Assembly (NCBI GenBank): GCA_945889175.1 | Contig: CAMDBF010000005.1 | Coordinates: 1 to 53,599 of the forward strand | Reading direction: 5' to 3' | Source: Rickettsia typhi | GTDB lineage: Bacteria > Pseudomonadota > Alphaproteobacteria > Rickettsiales > Deianiraeaceae | DNA: 53,599 nt | Part shown: positions 1 to 8,597 of the stretch, piece after piece | How the letters are laid out: each line of letters starts with the position of its first letter | Position numbering within the stretch: the first letter of the stretch is position 1 | Position numbers and translations under genes: made by a program | The notes under the pieces: model-generated | What the model saw: only the letters and a program-made list of their open reading frames with translations | The model's database searches: none | What the model was told of the DNA's origin: nothing

Positions 1-319
1 AGGCTCGCACGCCACCCCCCCATGCTTGCCAAAGGCAAGCTGGCGTGGCGAGCCTAAAGAAGGAAGGACAGTAGTGGATAATTTATTTACTTGCATTATA
101 AGTATGGCTTTTTGGTAGATGTTGATTTGGGTTATGGAAGAGGTCTAATGATATTACCCCACCCAACCTCCCCTAAAAGGGGAGGAGTTATTGATGACCC
201 CCTAAAAGGGGAGGAGTTATTGATGGACACCCTAAAAGGGGAGGGGTTGTTGCTGTGTAGTAGGGGTTATGCAGGATGTCTATTCTTAATTGGACTTGTT
301 ATAAGTAGTTAATAATACC
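1..319. repeat. Intergenic repeat cluster A at the left edge
   Basis: No credible gene lies here. Positions 1-55 form a nested palindrome: outer arms AGGCTCGCACGCCA (1-14) and TGGCGTGGCGAGCCT (41-55), inner arms GCTTGCC (24-30) and GGCAAGC (34-40). Then come an AT-rich module around 78-90 (GATAATTTATTTA), a module around 103-122 (GTGGCTTTTTGGTAGATGTT-like), a GGGGTTATGGAAGAGGTCTAAT-like stretch near 130-150, and a C-rich/G-rich block. The same modules recur at 22769-23165, 40561-41145 and 53469-53599. The 73-codon ORF over 91-312 translates the repeat and is not counted as a gene. Confidence 0.85.
167..258. repeat. Three tandem 29-30 bp units with hairpin cores
   Basis: Three consecutive units begin at 171, 200 and about 230. 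Each starts CCCTAAAAGGGGAGG and continues GTTATTGATG or a close variant. The core of the first unit is a perfect 8-bp hairpin, CCTCCCCT (167-174) and AGGGGAGG (178-185), with a 3-nt loop. A related 9-bp hairpin lies at 53535-53555. It is a tandem expansion inside repeat cluster A. It is not a CRISPR array, because the units abut without unique spacers. Confidence 0.8.
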
Positions 320-895
320 TTATGACATTAACACTTTATAAAACTCCCTAGTTGCGGGGAAGCTTGAAAGGCTTAAGCCGTGAGCCTCAAGATATTTTAA
401 AAAGCTATCCCAAGATGCTCTAAGTGTAATACTTGTTAGCTCGTCTTGCAATAGTAGATAATCGGATATTAAACCTTGAGTGAAATGTATGTAGGATTTT
501 ACAAAATCTTGCTTGTTAATGATTAATGCTAGGGTTTTGTAGCTTTGATAATCCTCCGCCGATGTATGTACTGAGGCACTTAACAGAATCTCGCTAAGAC
601 TTAAAACTCCAAGATGCTTAACCATTACAAAATTGCCATCCTTTGCAAGAAAAGAGGCACACAAGCCTTCGCACTTTATTGATTTAAAAACCGATGTTGA
701 CTGGGTTTTGTTTAAAATTGCAAATTCAATCTCGTTAGCAATCTGCAAAAGATTTGCATATTTTTTTGTATTACCATACTTATGAACACACAAAATAATT
801 CCCATCTCTCTAGTAAAGATGTGAAGGAGTTTGTCTTTGTCGTTAAAGTTGGACTCCTTTAATATTATACCTGTATTAATTTGTTTATTTGGCAC
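320..895 (-). CDS. recO: DNA repair protein RecO, short form
   Basis: Probable RecO, the recombination mediator that helps load RecA onto SSB-coated DNA in the RecFOR pathway. The N-terminal ~80 residues read as the RecO OB fold (GIILKES, LLHIFTREMG, then KYGNTKKYANLLQ), followed by a helical region. At 191 aa it is shorter than the usual ~240, and the C-terminal zinc-binding cysteines found in many RecO proteins are not visible, so the C-terminal domain looks reduced. The start is GTG at 895; no ATG lies near it. It is the last gene of the long minus-strand block, 25 bp after the lytic transglycosylase gene, and its stop abuts repeat cluster A. The N-terminal match is reasonable; no search was run. 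Confidence 0.65.
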   Translation of the reverse strand: MPNKQINTGIILKESNFNDKDKLLHIFTREMGIILCVHKYGNTKKYANLLQIANEIEFAILNKTQSTSVFKSIKCEGLCASFLAKDGNFVMVKHLGVLSLSEILLSASVHTSAEDYQSYKTLALIINKQDFVKSYIHFTQGLISDYLLLQDELTSITLRASWDSFLKYLEAHGLSLSSFPATREFYKVLMS

Positions 896-920
896 GGTAT
901 TGCAAACTAGATGTAGCTCT

Positions 921-2921
921 TTATTTATTTTTTATTACATATCTGTAAATCACTTCATTTTCCAAAACCCTCATAACATAATTACGGGTCTCTTTAAATG
1001 GAATCAGCTCTATCCAATCGATGATTTCTTGGGTATCCTGATCTTTAAAGTTGTTTCGCTCAACCCATACCTTAACATTTTTTGCCCCTCCGTTATAGGA
1101 TGCAATAGCAAGGGGGTAGGCATTATTAAATAATTTTAATAACTTATTAATGTAATAGGAGCCAAGCAAGATGTTATACTCAGGGTCGCCGGTAAGTTTT
1201 GCATAGCTATAAAAAATGCCAAGCTCATTTGTAATTTGCTTTGCGGTTTGAGGCATAATTTGCATCATACCCAAGGCTCCAACATTACTTATTGCATCGG
1301 TTTTAAAGCCACTTTCTCTGTGAATTATAGCATATATTAAAGAGCCATTTGGGTACTCAAGCCTTGGTAAATCGTGGCCATAAAACTCATCAATAATATT
1401 AATGTTTAAATAGGAAGATGTTTTAATAATTTGACTATATTCCCTAGGCTTAAGCAATGTTTTAAGATTGTGAATTGCAAGAATACTTAATTTTGTGTCC
1501 TTGTTATTTTTAAAAAAAGTATCTAAAAATATCATTGCATATTCCTTCAAATCCTGATTGTAAAGCGTAATTGCATTTCGCCATAAAATATCATTTTCAA
1601 GAGCTTTTTGCAATTTTGCATTTGTGCTTTGTGAGATAGCTTGATAGTTTTCTATCTTAATAATGTCAAAGACACGACCAAAGATTATTTCCTGCTTTGC
1701 AAAAAACTGTTGACTATTGGTGTCCTCGTCCTGCTTGTAAAAAAGCCTTGGATCTTCAAGGTTAGATGTTTGCAATATAGCCTCCTGCCCGTAAAAAGTT
1801 AAAGGAAACTCAGATGCTTTTGCATACCAATACTTGGCCTTATCGTTTTCTCTTGTGGTTTCGTAAAGTCTTGCCGTCCAATAAGCACCACGAGACTTCG
1901 TTAGGGCAAATGAAAATTCGTTATAGACATCCTTAAAGTAGTCAAGAGCTATGTCGTAGTTCTTTAAAAATTTATAGGCAATAAAGCCACACAGCCACTT
2001 TGACCTTGAGAGGTTTATCTCCGATAAATACTGGTTTGGCCTTGATATTTTAAAGGCTTCTTCGTATTTCTTTTTCTTTAGGAGCTCAATTATCAAAAAC
2101 TCCTTAACCTGCCACCAATCGTCTTGAATTTCAGTTGTAATAACAATATAAGGCAAGAGCTTTGAAATAACCTTGGCACTCTCATTATTTTTTATAAGAT
2201 ACTTTGTATAATCGTAAAGCAAACCCTCGTTTTGCTCGTACATACTGTTATCAATTGCTTTTTTAAAAAATGAACGATACTTAAACTCGCTAGTTTTTAA
2301 GTAGAGTCTAGCCTTAATTATATCTGCCTCTTTTTGCGAGAGCGTCTTTAATGCCTTAAGAGCCTCTTTGTATCTTGATGTATTTACAAGCTGTGAAACA
2401 TTGTCAAAATTACTTTTATAATTTAACATTTTAGAAAGTTGTTCATAGTCCTTAATAGCAAGCTTTGTAAGCATTCGTTGATAGTTCTGTTCGTTAAATC
2501 CAAGTAAATTTGCTTTTTTTGCAAAGCTTGGATCGTTTTTATAAAGCCATAAAAATTTTTTTGCTATATGCAGCTTAGAGCTAACAAGTAATTGCTTTGC
2601 ATATGATATTGCTTCATTTTTTAAAGGAATGAGATTTTTATATTTATTTAAAAAGGAATCAATTTCTTCAAAATTATCCGCATCTTTTTTAGCAACAAAC
2701 TTAATCCAATCGTCAAAAAAAGCCTCGTGTTTTGTATTGTCAATATTTTGTAGCTTGTATTGATTTTCCTGCTGTATCCTCTCGAGATATTTTTCGTTTT
2801 CATAATCGTTTGAAGATTCCTCAAGTATAACAATATCATCCCCGCCTTTTGTATCTATCACCTCTGAACCAAAGGCGTTAAAACACAATACAAACCAAAG
2901 CACCCAAAACTTTAAAATCAT
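921..2921 (-). CDS. slt: Soluble lytic murein transglycosylase (Slt-type)
   Basis: Periplasmic enzyme that cleaves the MurNAc-GlcNAc bond of peptidoglycan to give 1,6-anhydro ends. Residues 1-19 form a signal peptide (hydrophobic core then AFGSE). A long helical, TPR-like region resembling the Slt70 ring covers roughly residues 60-500. The C-terminal goose-lysozyme-like catalytic domain has HRESGF with catalytic Glu near 536, then GALGMMQIMP and ASYNGG. At 666 aa it matches full Slt. ATG start at 2921, 12 bp after gmk. It implies that the organism makes and remodels peptidoglycan, consistent with uppS nearby. The family is clear from the motifs. Confidence 0.93.
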   Translation of the reverse strand: MILKFWVLWFVLCFNAFGSEVIDTKGGDDIVILEESSNDYENEKYLERIQQENQYKLQNIDNTKHEAFFDDWIKFVAKKDADNFEEIDSFLNKYKNLIPLKNEAISYAKQLLVSSKLHIAKKFLWLYKNDPSFAKKANLLGFNEQNYQRMLTKLAIKDYEQLSKMLNYKSNFDNVSQLVNTSRYKEALKALKTLSQKEADIIKARLYLKTSEFKYRSFFKKAIDNSMYEQNEGLLYDYTKYLIKNNESAKVISKLLPYIVITTEIQDDWWQVKEFLIIELLKKKKYEEAFKISRPNQYLSEINLSRSKWLCGFIAYKFLKNYDIALDYFKDVYNEFSFALTKSRGAYWTARLYETTRENDKAKYWYAKASEFPLTFYGQEAILQTSNLEDPRLFYKQDEDTNSQQFFAKQEIIFGRVFDIIKIENYQAISQSTNAKLQKALENDILWRNAITLYNQDLKEYAMIFLDTFFKNNKDTKLSILAIHNLKTLLKPREYSQIIKTSSYLNINIIDEFYGHDLPRLEYPNGSLIYAIIHRESGFKTDAISNVGALGMMQIMPQTAKQITNELGIFYSYAKLTGDPEYNILLGSYYINKLLKLFNNAYPLAIASYNGGAKNVKVWVERNNFKDQDTQEIIDWIELIPFKETRNYVMRVLENEVIYRYVIKNK

Positions 2922-2933
2922 TATATTAAAAAA

Positions 2934-3518
2934 TTAATCATTTATCATTTGTCGTTTTTTAACTTCAAGATTAATAATCTTTTCAACCTCATATTTGCAT
3001 TTATCAAGATCGTCATTGATTACAACATAATCATATAAACCAGTATGCCTTAGTTCCTCCTCTGCGGTTTTAAGTCTTATATTTATAGCCTCTTGAGTAT
3101 CAAGTCCCCTTGCAATTAGCCTTTGCTTGAGGGCTTCAATTGATGGGGGTAGAATAAAAAGCGAGACCACATCGAAGTCATTTTTTGCCTTTATTTGATT
3201 GGCACCTTGATAGTCTATATCAAACAAAATATTAAAGCCTTTTGCAAGAGTCTGTTCAACAAAAAACTTTGGAGTGCCATAAAGATTTGTAAAAACTCTA
3301 GCATGTTCTAAAAACTGCTCCTCTTTAATCTTAAGTTCAAAGTCTTCTTTTGATAAAAAAAAGTACTCTTTGCCATCAACCTCGCCTGACCTTGGCTGCC
3401 TTGTGGTTGCAGAGACTGACATTTTAAAACAGGTAAATGTTTGCATTATAAACTTGCATATGGTAGTTTTACCAGCCCCAGAGGGAGATGATAGTATTAA
3501 TAAAAAATTCCGCTTCAT
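2934..3518 (-). CDS. gmk: Guanylate kinase
   Basis: Phosphorylates GMP to GDP using ATP in the cytoplasm, feeding GTP and dGTP synthesis. The P-loop SPSGAGKTT spans about residues 11-19. The GMP-binding region follows (SATTRQPRSGEVDGKEYFF, with the usual Ser-x-Thr-Thr-Arg-x-Pro-Arg pattern), then VFTNLYGTP and DIDYQGANQIK. Length 194 aa is near the usual ~205. ATG start at 3518, 8 bp downstream of clpP, in the same minus-strand run. Confidence 0.95.
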   Translation of the reverse strand: MKRNFLLILSSPSGAGKTTICKFIMQTFTCFKMSVSATTRQPRSGEVDGKEYFFLSKEDFELKIKEEQFLEHARVFTNLYGTPKFFVEQTLAKGFNILFDIDYQGANQIKAKNDFDVVSLFILPPSIEALKQRLIARGLDTQEAINIRLKTAEEELRHTGLYDYVVINDDLDKCKYEVEKIINLEVKKRQMIND

Positions 3519-3526
3519 ATCAATAA

Positions 3527-4159
3527 CTATTTTATCTCCTTACGACTTGCAACAACCTTGTCGATAAGTCCAAATTTAAGAGCCTCTTCGGCACTCATAA
3601 AGTTGTCTCTTTCCATTGCCTTTTCCACATCGGAGAGTTTCTTGCCAGTGTGTTCGACATATATTTTATTCAAGCGTTTTTTTACTTCCATCATCTCTCT
3701 TGCATGAATCTCAATATCAGTCGCCTGCCCTCTAAAGCCACCCGATGGCTGGTGAATCATAACCCTAGCATTTGGCAAGCAAAATCTTTTACCCTTACTT
3801 CCGGCTGTTAAAAGCAACGAACCCATTGAGCAAGCCTGACCAAGACATATGGTTGCTATTTTTGGTTTTATGTACTGCATTGTATCGTATATCGAAAGCC
3901 CAGCGGTAACAACGCCCCCCGGTGAATTTATATACATGTAGATATCTTTTTCAGGGGATTCGGCTTCCAAAAACAAAAGCTGAGCAACTATCACGCTTGC
4001 CATGTAGTCTTCAACCTCGCCTGTAACAAAAATGATTCTCTCTCTTAGTAATCTTGAGTATATGTCAAAAGCCCTCTCTCCCACCCCAGTACCCTCTATT
4101 ACAATTGGCACCATGCCAGATTTTGGGGCTAAATTTTTATCAAAAAGATTTACATTCAT
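3527..4159 (-). CDS. clpP: ATP-dependent Clp protease proteolytic subunit ClpP
   Basis: Serine peptidase that forms the two-ring degradation chamber used with ClpX or ClpA. From the ATG at 4159 the protein is 210 aa with catalytic Ser111 (QACSMGS), His136 (MIHQPSGG) and Asp185 (ERDNFMS). An in-frame TTG at 4177 would add MFFCCF; I prefer the ATG because the family normally begins shortly before the (L/M)VP(I/M)V motif, seen here as [15 protein letters not shown]. Neither start has a Shine-Dalgarno motif. It lies 35 bp after the PAP2 gene. Product is certain, start less so. Confidence 0.95.
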   Translation of the reverse strand: MNVNLFDKNLAPKSGMVPIVIEGTGVGERAFDIYSRLLRERIIFVTGEVEDYMASVIVAQLLFLEAESPEKDIYMYINSPGGVVTAGLSIYDTMQYIKPKIATICLGQACSMGSLLLTAGSKGKRFCLPNARVMIHQPSGGFRGQATDIEIHAREMMEVKKRLNKIYVEHTGKKLSDVEKAMERDNFMSAEEALKFGLIDKVVASRKEIK

Positions 4160-4194
4160 AAAACAACAAAAAAACAAATAAATAATATTATTTT

Positions 4195-4824
4195 TTATTT
4201 TAACTTAGACTTAGCAAATCTTGATGTGAGCAAGGAAGCAATCAAAAATGCAAGCACAGAGCCGGCAAAAACTGCCGATAAAGTATGAGCTTTTAACATG
4301 ATTCTTGCATACATTGTTAAAATCAAAAGCGGCATAGAGTAACTAAAATGCCAAATGCCGTATCTAAAAAGCAAAAAGAATACCGCAGATGCTGCCATTG
4401 TTGTGTGCCCTGATGGCATGTTAAATCTACTACCTTCGTCAAAAGGTCTTTCACCAAGCCTCACAGTATAAGATGACCAATTATTCATAATTCTCTTTAA
4501 CCCTTGGGTTGTAATAGTTGTGCCAACTGCAACATATGTAGCCTGAATAAGCCCTATTTTATCAGCAAATAAAATTGGAACTGCAAATTGCAAAACAGTT
4601 GGAACATATCTAAGTCCGTTTTCAATAATTATAACATGCGGACTTTTATCTTTTTGCCTCGCTCTGTACCAGCTAATATCACTTGGGTAAAAAGCTATTG
4701 CAAAAAATAAAGCAATAATAAGTAATGCTCTTAGGTTAAATTTTGCTTTTAAGCAAAAAGCTTGTTTAAAGATACTTGGCGTACTTGAGGTTTCCTTTAA
4801 AAAAAATTGTATATGTTTTTTCAT
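4195..4824 (-). CDS. PAP2-superfamily phosphatase, membrane-bound
   Basis: Integral membrane acid phosphatase of the PAP2 type, probably acting on a lipid phosphate such as lipid A, phosphatidylglycerophosphate or undecaprenyl diphosphate; the substrate cannot be read from the sequence. The three family motifs are present: K-R-I-M-N-N ending in GERPF (about residues 108-128), MPSGHTTMA (about 136-144) and [15 protein letters not shown] (about 173-187). Hydrophobic stretches lie near residues 33-47, 75-95, 145-170 and 185-200. ATG at 4824, 6 bp after the preceding small membrane-protein gene. Co-location with uppS-type cell-wall functions makes a lipid-carrier role possible, but this is inference. 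Confidence 0.85.
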   Translation of the reverse strand: MKKHIQFFLKETSSTPSIFKQAFCLKAKFNLRALLIIALFFAIAFYPSDISWYRARQKDKSPHVIIIENGLRYVPTVLQFAVPILFADKIGLIQATYVAVGTTITTQGLKRIMNNWSSYTVRLGERPFDEGSRFNMPSGHTTMAASAVFFLLFRYGIWHFSYSMPLLILTMYARIMLKAHTLSAVFAGSVLAFLIASLLTSRFAKSKLK

Positions 4825-4830
4825 GTAAAA

Positions 4831-5127
4831 TTATACTTTAAATCCGCTAAAATATAAAAAGGCAAGTATTATTAAGGCTATCAAAACGGCTATAAAAAAC
4901 CTTTTGAACATATGTTTTAAAATGCCAAAAATTAACACAAAGGCAACAACGGCAATGATAATCATAATTAAATTTGCGTTTGGACCAAAGGCTTGTTCAA
5001 TAAACCCTGTCTTTTGCTGAGTATTTTGAACGCTTCTATCGTAGACTCTAGATGTGTTAGCAAAAGATAAAACATTAATTAAAGTCATTAAAAACAAAGC
5101 TGTTAACAGTTTTAACATTTTTTTCAT
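4831..5127 (-). CDS. Small two-helix membrane protein with signal peptide
   Basis: A 98-aa protein I do not recognise firmly. Residues 1-23 look like a cleavable signal peptide (KK, hydrophobic core, SFANTS). About 28 polar residues follow, then two hydrophobic helices (about 53-70 and 77-95) separated by a short basic turn KHMFKRF. The layout of signal plus two helices and a short basic loop resembles VirB2/TrbC pilins, which Rickettsiales often carry, but no type IV secretion gene is nearby and the pilin glycine pattern is weak. It lies 21 bp after tolC and 6 bp before the PAP2 gene, so an envelope role is likely. ATG at 5127. Confidence 0.6.
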   Translation of the reverse strand: MKKMLKLLTALFLMTLINVLSFANTSRVYDRSVQNTQQKTGFIEQAFGPNANLIMIIIAVVAFVLIFGILKHMFKRFFIAVLIALIILAFLYFSGFKV

Positions 5128-5148
5128 AGCTTTATATCACAAAAAATA

Positions 5149-6555
5149 CTATTTAACAAAAGTTTCAATCTCAGCAATGGTTTGCAATATTGTTTTATGC
5201 AAATTTATAAGATTGATTTTTGAAAGCAAGTATTCTTGCTCAATCAGGCAAAGTTGATATAATGTTGTCTTGCCCATTTTGTATCTAAATCTTTCCTCTT
5301 CCACTCTTTTAAAATTGATTTCGACCAAAGATTTTAACTGATTTAAAAGTTCTTTACCCATATTCAGTTGTTCTTTAAGCTTTTCAAGATTAGCTTTACT
5401 GTCATTAAGGCTTTGCAGGTAGCTAAGCTGGGCACCTTTTTGAGCCATCTTATATCCTGCATTGATCTTTTTAAAAGCAGAGTAATCAAGAGGTATTGAA
5501 AAATTAAGAGTTGCAACAGTATAAGGATAGTTACCAGAGTTTGCGTAACTCATAGACTGATTGTAAGTGGACGCCCTGCCATTTATTGATGTAATAATTT
5601 TTACATCAAGCTGCGGCTTGTTATCGTGAATCGAAGATTCATAACTATTTTTAGCAACATTCATCTGCTCCTCCTTTGCCTTAATGTCATCACGCTTTGA
5701 GTCGATGTTTAGAGTATTAAAGTCGTAATTTAAAGCATAACTAAAGTCAGGCAATGTTAAATCGTTTAAAAACTCATCGCCAAAGCCCCTAAGATTATTA
5801 AAATCAAGTGTTAGTTTTTTAAGGTCTACAAGAGAACTTTCAAGTTCGTACTTTCTTGTTTGCACAAAAGATTTCATTTGATAAAGGTCAGCTTTTTCAC
5901 CAAGACCTTTTGATATTTTAATATTTATCAAGTCGCTAGTAGCATTAGCTATTTCAAGCACTTGTTTTTGAGTATTAATTTTATCCAAAAGAGCTGCAAG
6001 TTCGTAAAAGATTTTTTTTGCATTCATTGTTATTTCATTTTGCTTAAAGGCATTATCATAAGCATTGCTTTTAACTTGAGCAGATTTGAGCATTTGATTT
6101 GCAAGAGTTTGCTTACCAAAGCCGTTTTTCCATAAGTTTTGACTAACTTCAAAATTCCATCCGTTAAGAAAAAACGATGAAATTGGTAAAAAATTAGGAT
6201 TAACACCATCTATTGATATTTGAGTTTGAGAGTAGTAAAGTTTTACTGTAGTCCCTGTTTTTGTAAGGGCCGAAAAACCAGAATTAACCGACCACAAATT
6301 TGTTTTATTACCCTGAAACACTGGAGAGTTTGTTTGTCTTTCGTCTTCGGTATGACTAGCATCAAGAAAAAACTTTGGCTTATAAGCTAAGCTAAATATA
6401 TCTTTTTGCTCTTCAAAACCTTGCTCAAACAATTTTGCACCCTGATATGTATTATTGTTTTTATTAACATCATCAATATATTCGGACAAAGAATATGAAT
6501 GAGCAATGCCATTAAAAGCAAAGCAAAATATTATTAAAGATATTTTTATAAGCAT
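5149..6555 (-). CDS. TolC-family outer membrane efflux protein
   Basis: Outer-membrane channel component of tripartite efflux or type I secretion. Residues 1-19 form a signal peptide (KISLIIFCFAFNGIAHS). The rest of the 468 aa has the outer membrane factor pattern: long coiled-coil helices (about 150-260 and 360-460) alternating with beta-strand segments (about 60-150 and 300-355), and the repeated structure expected of the family. Conserved-looking pieces include SQNLWKNGFGKQ and FSIPLDY. No membrane-fusion or inner-membrane partner is adjacent; the ABC exporter at 35365 is a possible partner, but this is a guess. ATG at 6555, 6 bp after gatA. The family is fairly clear, the substrate unknown. 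Confidence 0.82.
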   Translation of the reverse strand: MLIKISLIIFCFAFNGIAHSYSLSEYIDDVNKNNNTYQGAKLFEQGFEEQKDIFSLAYKPKFFLDASHTEDERQTNSPVFQGNKTNLWSVNSGFSALTKTGTTVKLYYSQTQISIDGVNPNFLPISSFFLNGWNFEVSQNLWKNGFGKQTLANQMLKSAQVKSNAYDNAFKQNEITMNAKKIFYELAALLDKINTQKQVLEIANATSDLINIKISKGLGEKADLYQMKSFVQTRKYELESSLVDLKKLTLDFNNLRGFGDEFLNDLTLPDFSYALNYDFNTLNIDSKRDDIKAKEEQMNVAKNSYESSIHDNKPQLDVKIITSINGRASTYNQSMSYANSGNYPYTVATLNFSIPLDYSAFKKINAGYKMAQKGAQLSYLQSLNDSKANLEKLKEQLNMGKELLNQLKSLVEINFKRVEEERFRYKMGKTTLYQLCLIEQEYLLSKINLINLHKTILQTIAEIETFVK

Positions 6556-6561
6556 ATTTTT

Positions 6562-8001
6562 TTAAATTATTGATAGCAAGGATGCAATATCAAGTATTGT
6601 TTTATCCTCATTTGGTTTTGCAATTAACTGCATATTAATAGGTCTTTGATCCTTTGACTTACCTGTTGGCACAGACACAGCCCCAAGCCCTGCCACATTT
6701 ACACTTACAGTAAAAATGTCGCACATGTATTCCTCAATTTGACTCATTTGATAGTTCCATTTAGGGGTTAAAATTGGTGAAACTGGCAAAAATATTGCAT
6801 CAACATCCTTAAAGGCATTGTCATAATCTGTGCGAACCATCTGTCTTATTTTCAAAATTCTTTCGTAACTATCCCTGTAGGAGTCCTTAAGTAAAACACT
6901 TGTACCTATAAGTATTCTGTTTTTTACCTCCTTACCAAAGCCTTGCTCTCTGTTTTTAGATATAAATTCTTCGTAGGACGAAGTTTGCTCTAAGCTACGA
7001 TAACCGTACCTTACCCCATCGTACCTAGCAAGGTTAGAAGATGCCTCAGCGGTTGTGATGAAATAATAAGCATTAAGAGAGTATTTAATATTTGGTAGGC
7101 TTACATTTTTTATTACCGCACCAAGAGATTGCATTTTTTCAATAGTTTGCAAATAATTTTTCTTAATTTCCTCGTCAAGATTTTCGTTATTTATAAAATC
7201 ATCCGAAACTCCAACAACAATACCCTTTAAATCTTTGAGGTTATTAACATGATATTCTGGTTTTTCTATATCACTAAGAGTTCCATCTTTACCATCCCTT
7301 CCCGCTGTAATGTAGGTTAAGAGTGCCGAATCGTAGACATTTTTTGTTAAAAAGCCACATTGATCAAACGAACTCGAATAAGCTATCATTCCGTATCTAG
7401 ATATTGTACCATATGTAGGTTTAAATCCAACAAGACCAGTAAATGCAGCTGGTAATCTTACAGAGCCACCAGTGTCGGTACCAGTTGCAGCAACGCATAA
7501 ATCAGCACATACAGCACTTGCAGAGCCCGAAGAAGAACCCCCAGCCATCAAATGCTCGCCGTCAAGCTTTAATGGACTCAAAGATTGTCCAAAGTAGCTT
7601 GATTTACCAGTTGAACCCATTGCAAACTCGTCCATGTTAAGCTTGCCCAAAATTATCGCGCCCTCGTCAATAAGCTTTTGAGTAACTGTTGACTCGTATT
7701 GAGGAATAAAATTTTCAAGCATTTTTGAACCCATTGTTGTTCTAACACCCTTGGTACAAAATGCGTCTTTTATAGCTATAGGCACGCCATCCAAAAGACC
7801 AAGCTTGTCGCCCCTAGCCCTTCTTGCATCGCTTGCTTTTGCCGCCTCAATAGCCTGATCTTCACAAACTGTAATGTAGGCTTTAAGTATTGGATTGTGC
7901 TCTTTGATTTTATCGAGATATTTTATTGTAAGTGCCTCGGATGTTGTTTGTTTTGAATTTAGAAGTTCAAGACAGGATTGAATTGTAAGCCCAAGACTCA
8001 T
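6562..8001 (-). CDS. gatA: Glutamyl/aspartyl-tRNA amidotransferase subunit A
   Basis: Glutaminase subunit of GatCAB, which converts Glu-tRNA(Gln), and often Asp-tRNA(Asn), to the amidated form. Amidase-signature catalytic residues are visible: Lys78 (AIKDAF), cis-Ser156 (GGSSSGSA) and nucleophile Ser180 (TDTGGSVRLPAA). GKLNMDEFAMGST, shared by GatA proteins, separates it from other amidases. Length 479 aa is normal. gatB and gatC are not in the window. ATG at 8001 without a Shine-Dalgarno; 49 bp downstream of the atpH-like gene. Confidence 0.96.
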   Translation of the reverse strand: MSLGLTIQSCLELLNSKQTTSEALTIKYLDKIKEHNPILKAYITVCEDQAIEAAKASDARRARGDKLGLLDGVPIAIKDAFCTKGVRTTMGSKMLENFIPQYESTVTQKLIDEGAIILGKLNMDEFAMGSTGKSSYFGQSLSPLKLDGEHLMAGGSSSGSASAVCADLCVAATGTDTGGSVRLPAAFTGLVGFKPTYGTISRYGMIAYSSSFDQCGFLTKNVYDSALLTYITAGRDGKDGTLSDIEKPEYHVNNLKDLKGIVVGVSDDFINNENLDEEIKKNYLQTIEKMQSLGAVIKNVSLPNIKYSLNAYYFITTAEASSNLARYDGVRYGYRSLEQTSSYEEFISKNREQGFGKEVKNRILIGTSVLLKDSYRDSYERILKIRQMVRTDYDNAFKDVDAIFLPVSPILTPKWNYQMSQIEEYMCDIFTVSVNVAGLGAVSVPTGKSKDQRPINMQLIAKPNEDKTILDIASLLSII

Positions 8002-8050
8002 AACTTATAGCAACACACATTAAAAAAATATCTAGAAGAGTGAAAAGATT

Positions 8051-8548
8051 TTACAAACCTTGCATGACTTTTTGCTTAATAAGCTTAATTTGGTTATCAA
8101 GGCTATAGTCTAAAACTTTACCATCAAATCTTAACTTTAGTACATTTTGTTTGTTGCTCGTTTGATAAATTACATAATAACCAATAAATAAAGGCTTTGT
8201 AGATATATCATTTTTATAAATTTGTTCGGCAGTTGCTATATCGCTTGACTCAATGATTAATATTTTTTGACCATAACAGTCCTCAAGTAAGCCTATAAGT
8301 CTTTGGCATAATACAGGAAGCATTGCAAGCCTTTTATTTTGCATTAATATTGTCATTATCCGCTTTGTCTGTAAAGATAGACCTAAATTCAATTTTTCGT
8401 TAAAAGAGGTAAATGATTTAACATTAGGAATAGAAGCAAGGATAAAAAGCTCTTGCAATATTCCATCCTTTAGCAATTTTATACCAAGTGATTGATTTAA
8501 TGACAAACTATAAGCTGTAACTAAAGATGGTGTAATTTTAGAAGACAT
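8051..8548 (-). CDS. atpH: Probable F1 ATP synthase delta subunit, divergent
   Basis: Likely the delta (OSCP) subunit linking F1 to the peripheral stalk. The 165 aa follow the family outline: an N-terminal helical bundle (YSLSLNQSLGIKLL), a middle stretch where OSCP carries its conserved 'eNkRL..lp.i...f..l' region (here MQNKRLAMLPVLCQRLIGLLED), and a C-terminal beta/helix segment ending in LRFDGKVLDYSLDNQIKLIKQ, matching the usual 'vG..vlDgSi...L..L' end. It is shorter than the ~180 aa norm and quite divergent. No other ATP synthase gene is adjacent; atpG is ~26 kb away. Alternative: an unrelated small helical protein. ATG at 8548. Confidence 0.65.
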   Translation of the reverse strand: MSSKITPSLVTAYSLSLNQSLGIKLLKDGILQELFILASIPNVKSFTSFNEKLNLGLSLQTKRIMTILMQNKRLAMLPVLCQRLIGLLEDCYGQKILIIESSDIATAEQIYKNDISTKPLFIGYYVIYQTSNKQNVLKLRFDGKVLDYSLDNQIKLIKQKVMQGL

Positions 8549-8597
8549 AAAACTTTACTGAAATAAGCAAGAATTAATAAATACGAGAAAGATATTA

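Noticed and set aside
167-258. Possible CRISPR array
   Set aside because: Units abut directly with no unique spacers, and no cas gene is present.
91-312. A 73-codon plus-strand ORF
   Set aside because: It translates the repeat modules (including three tandem units) and matches the repeat family rather than a protein.
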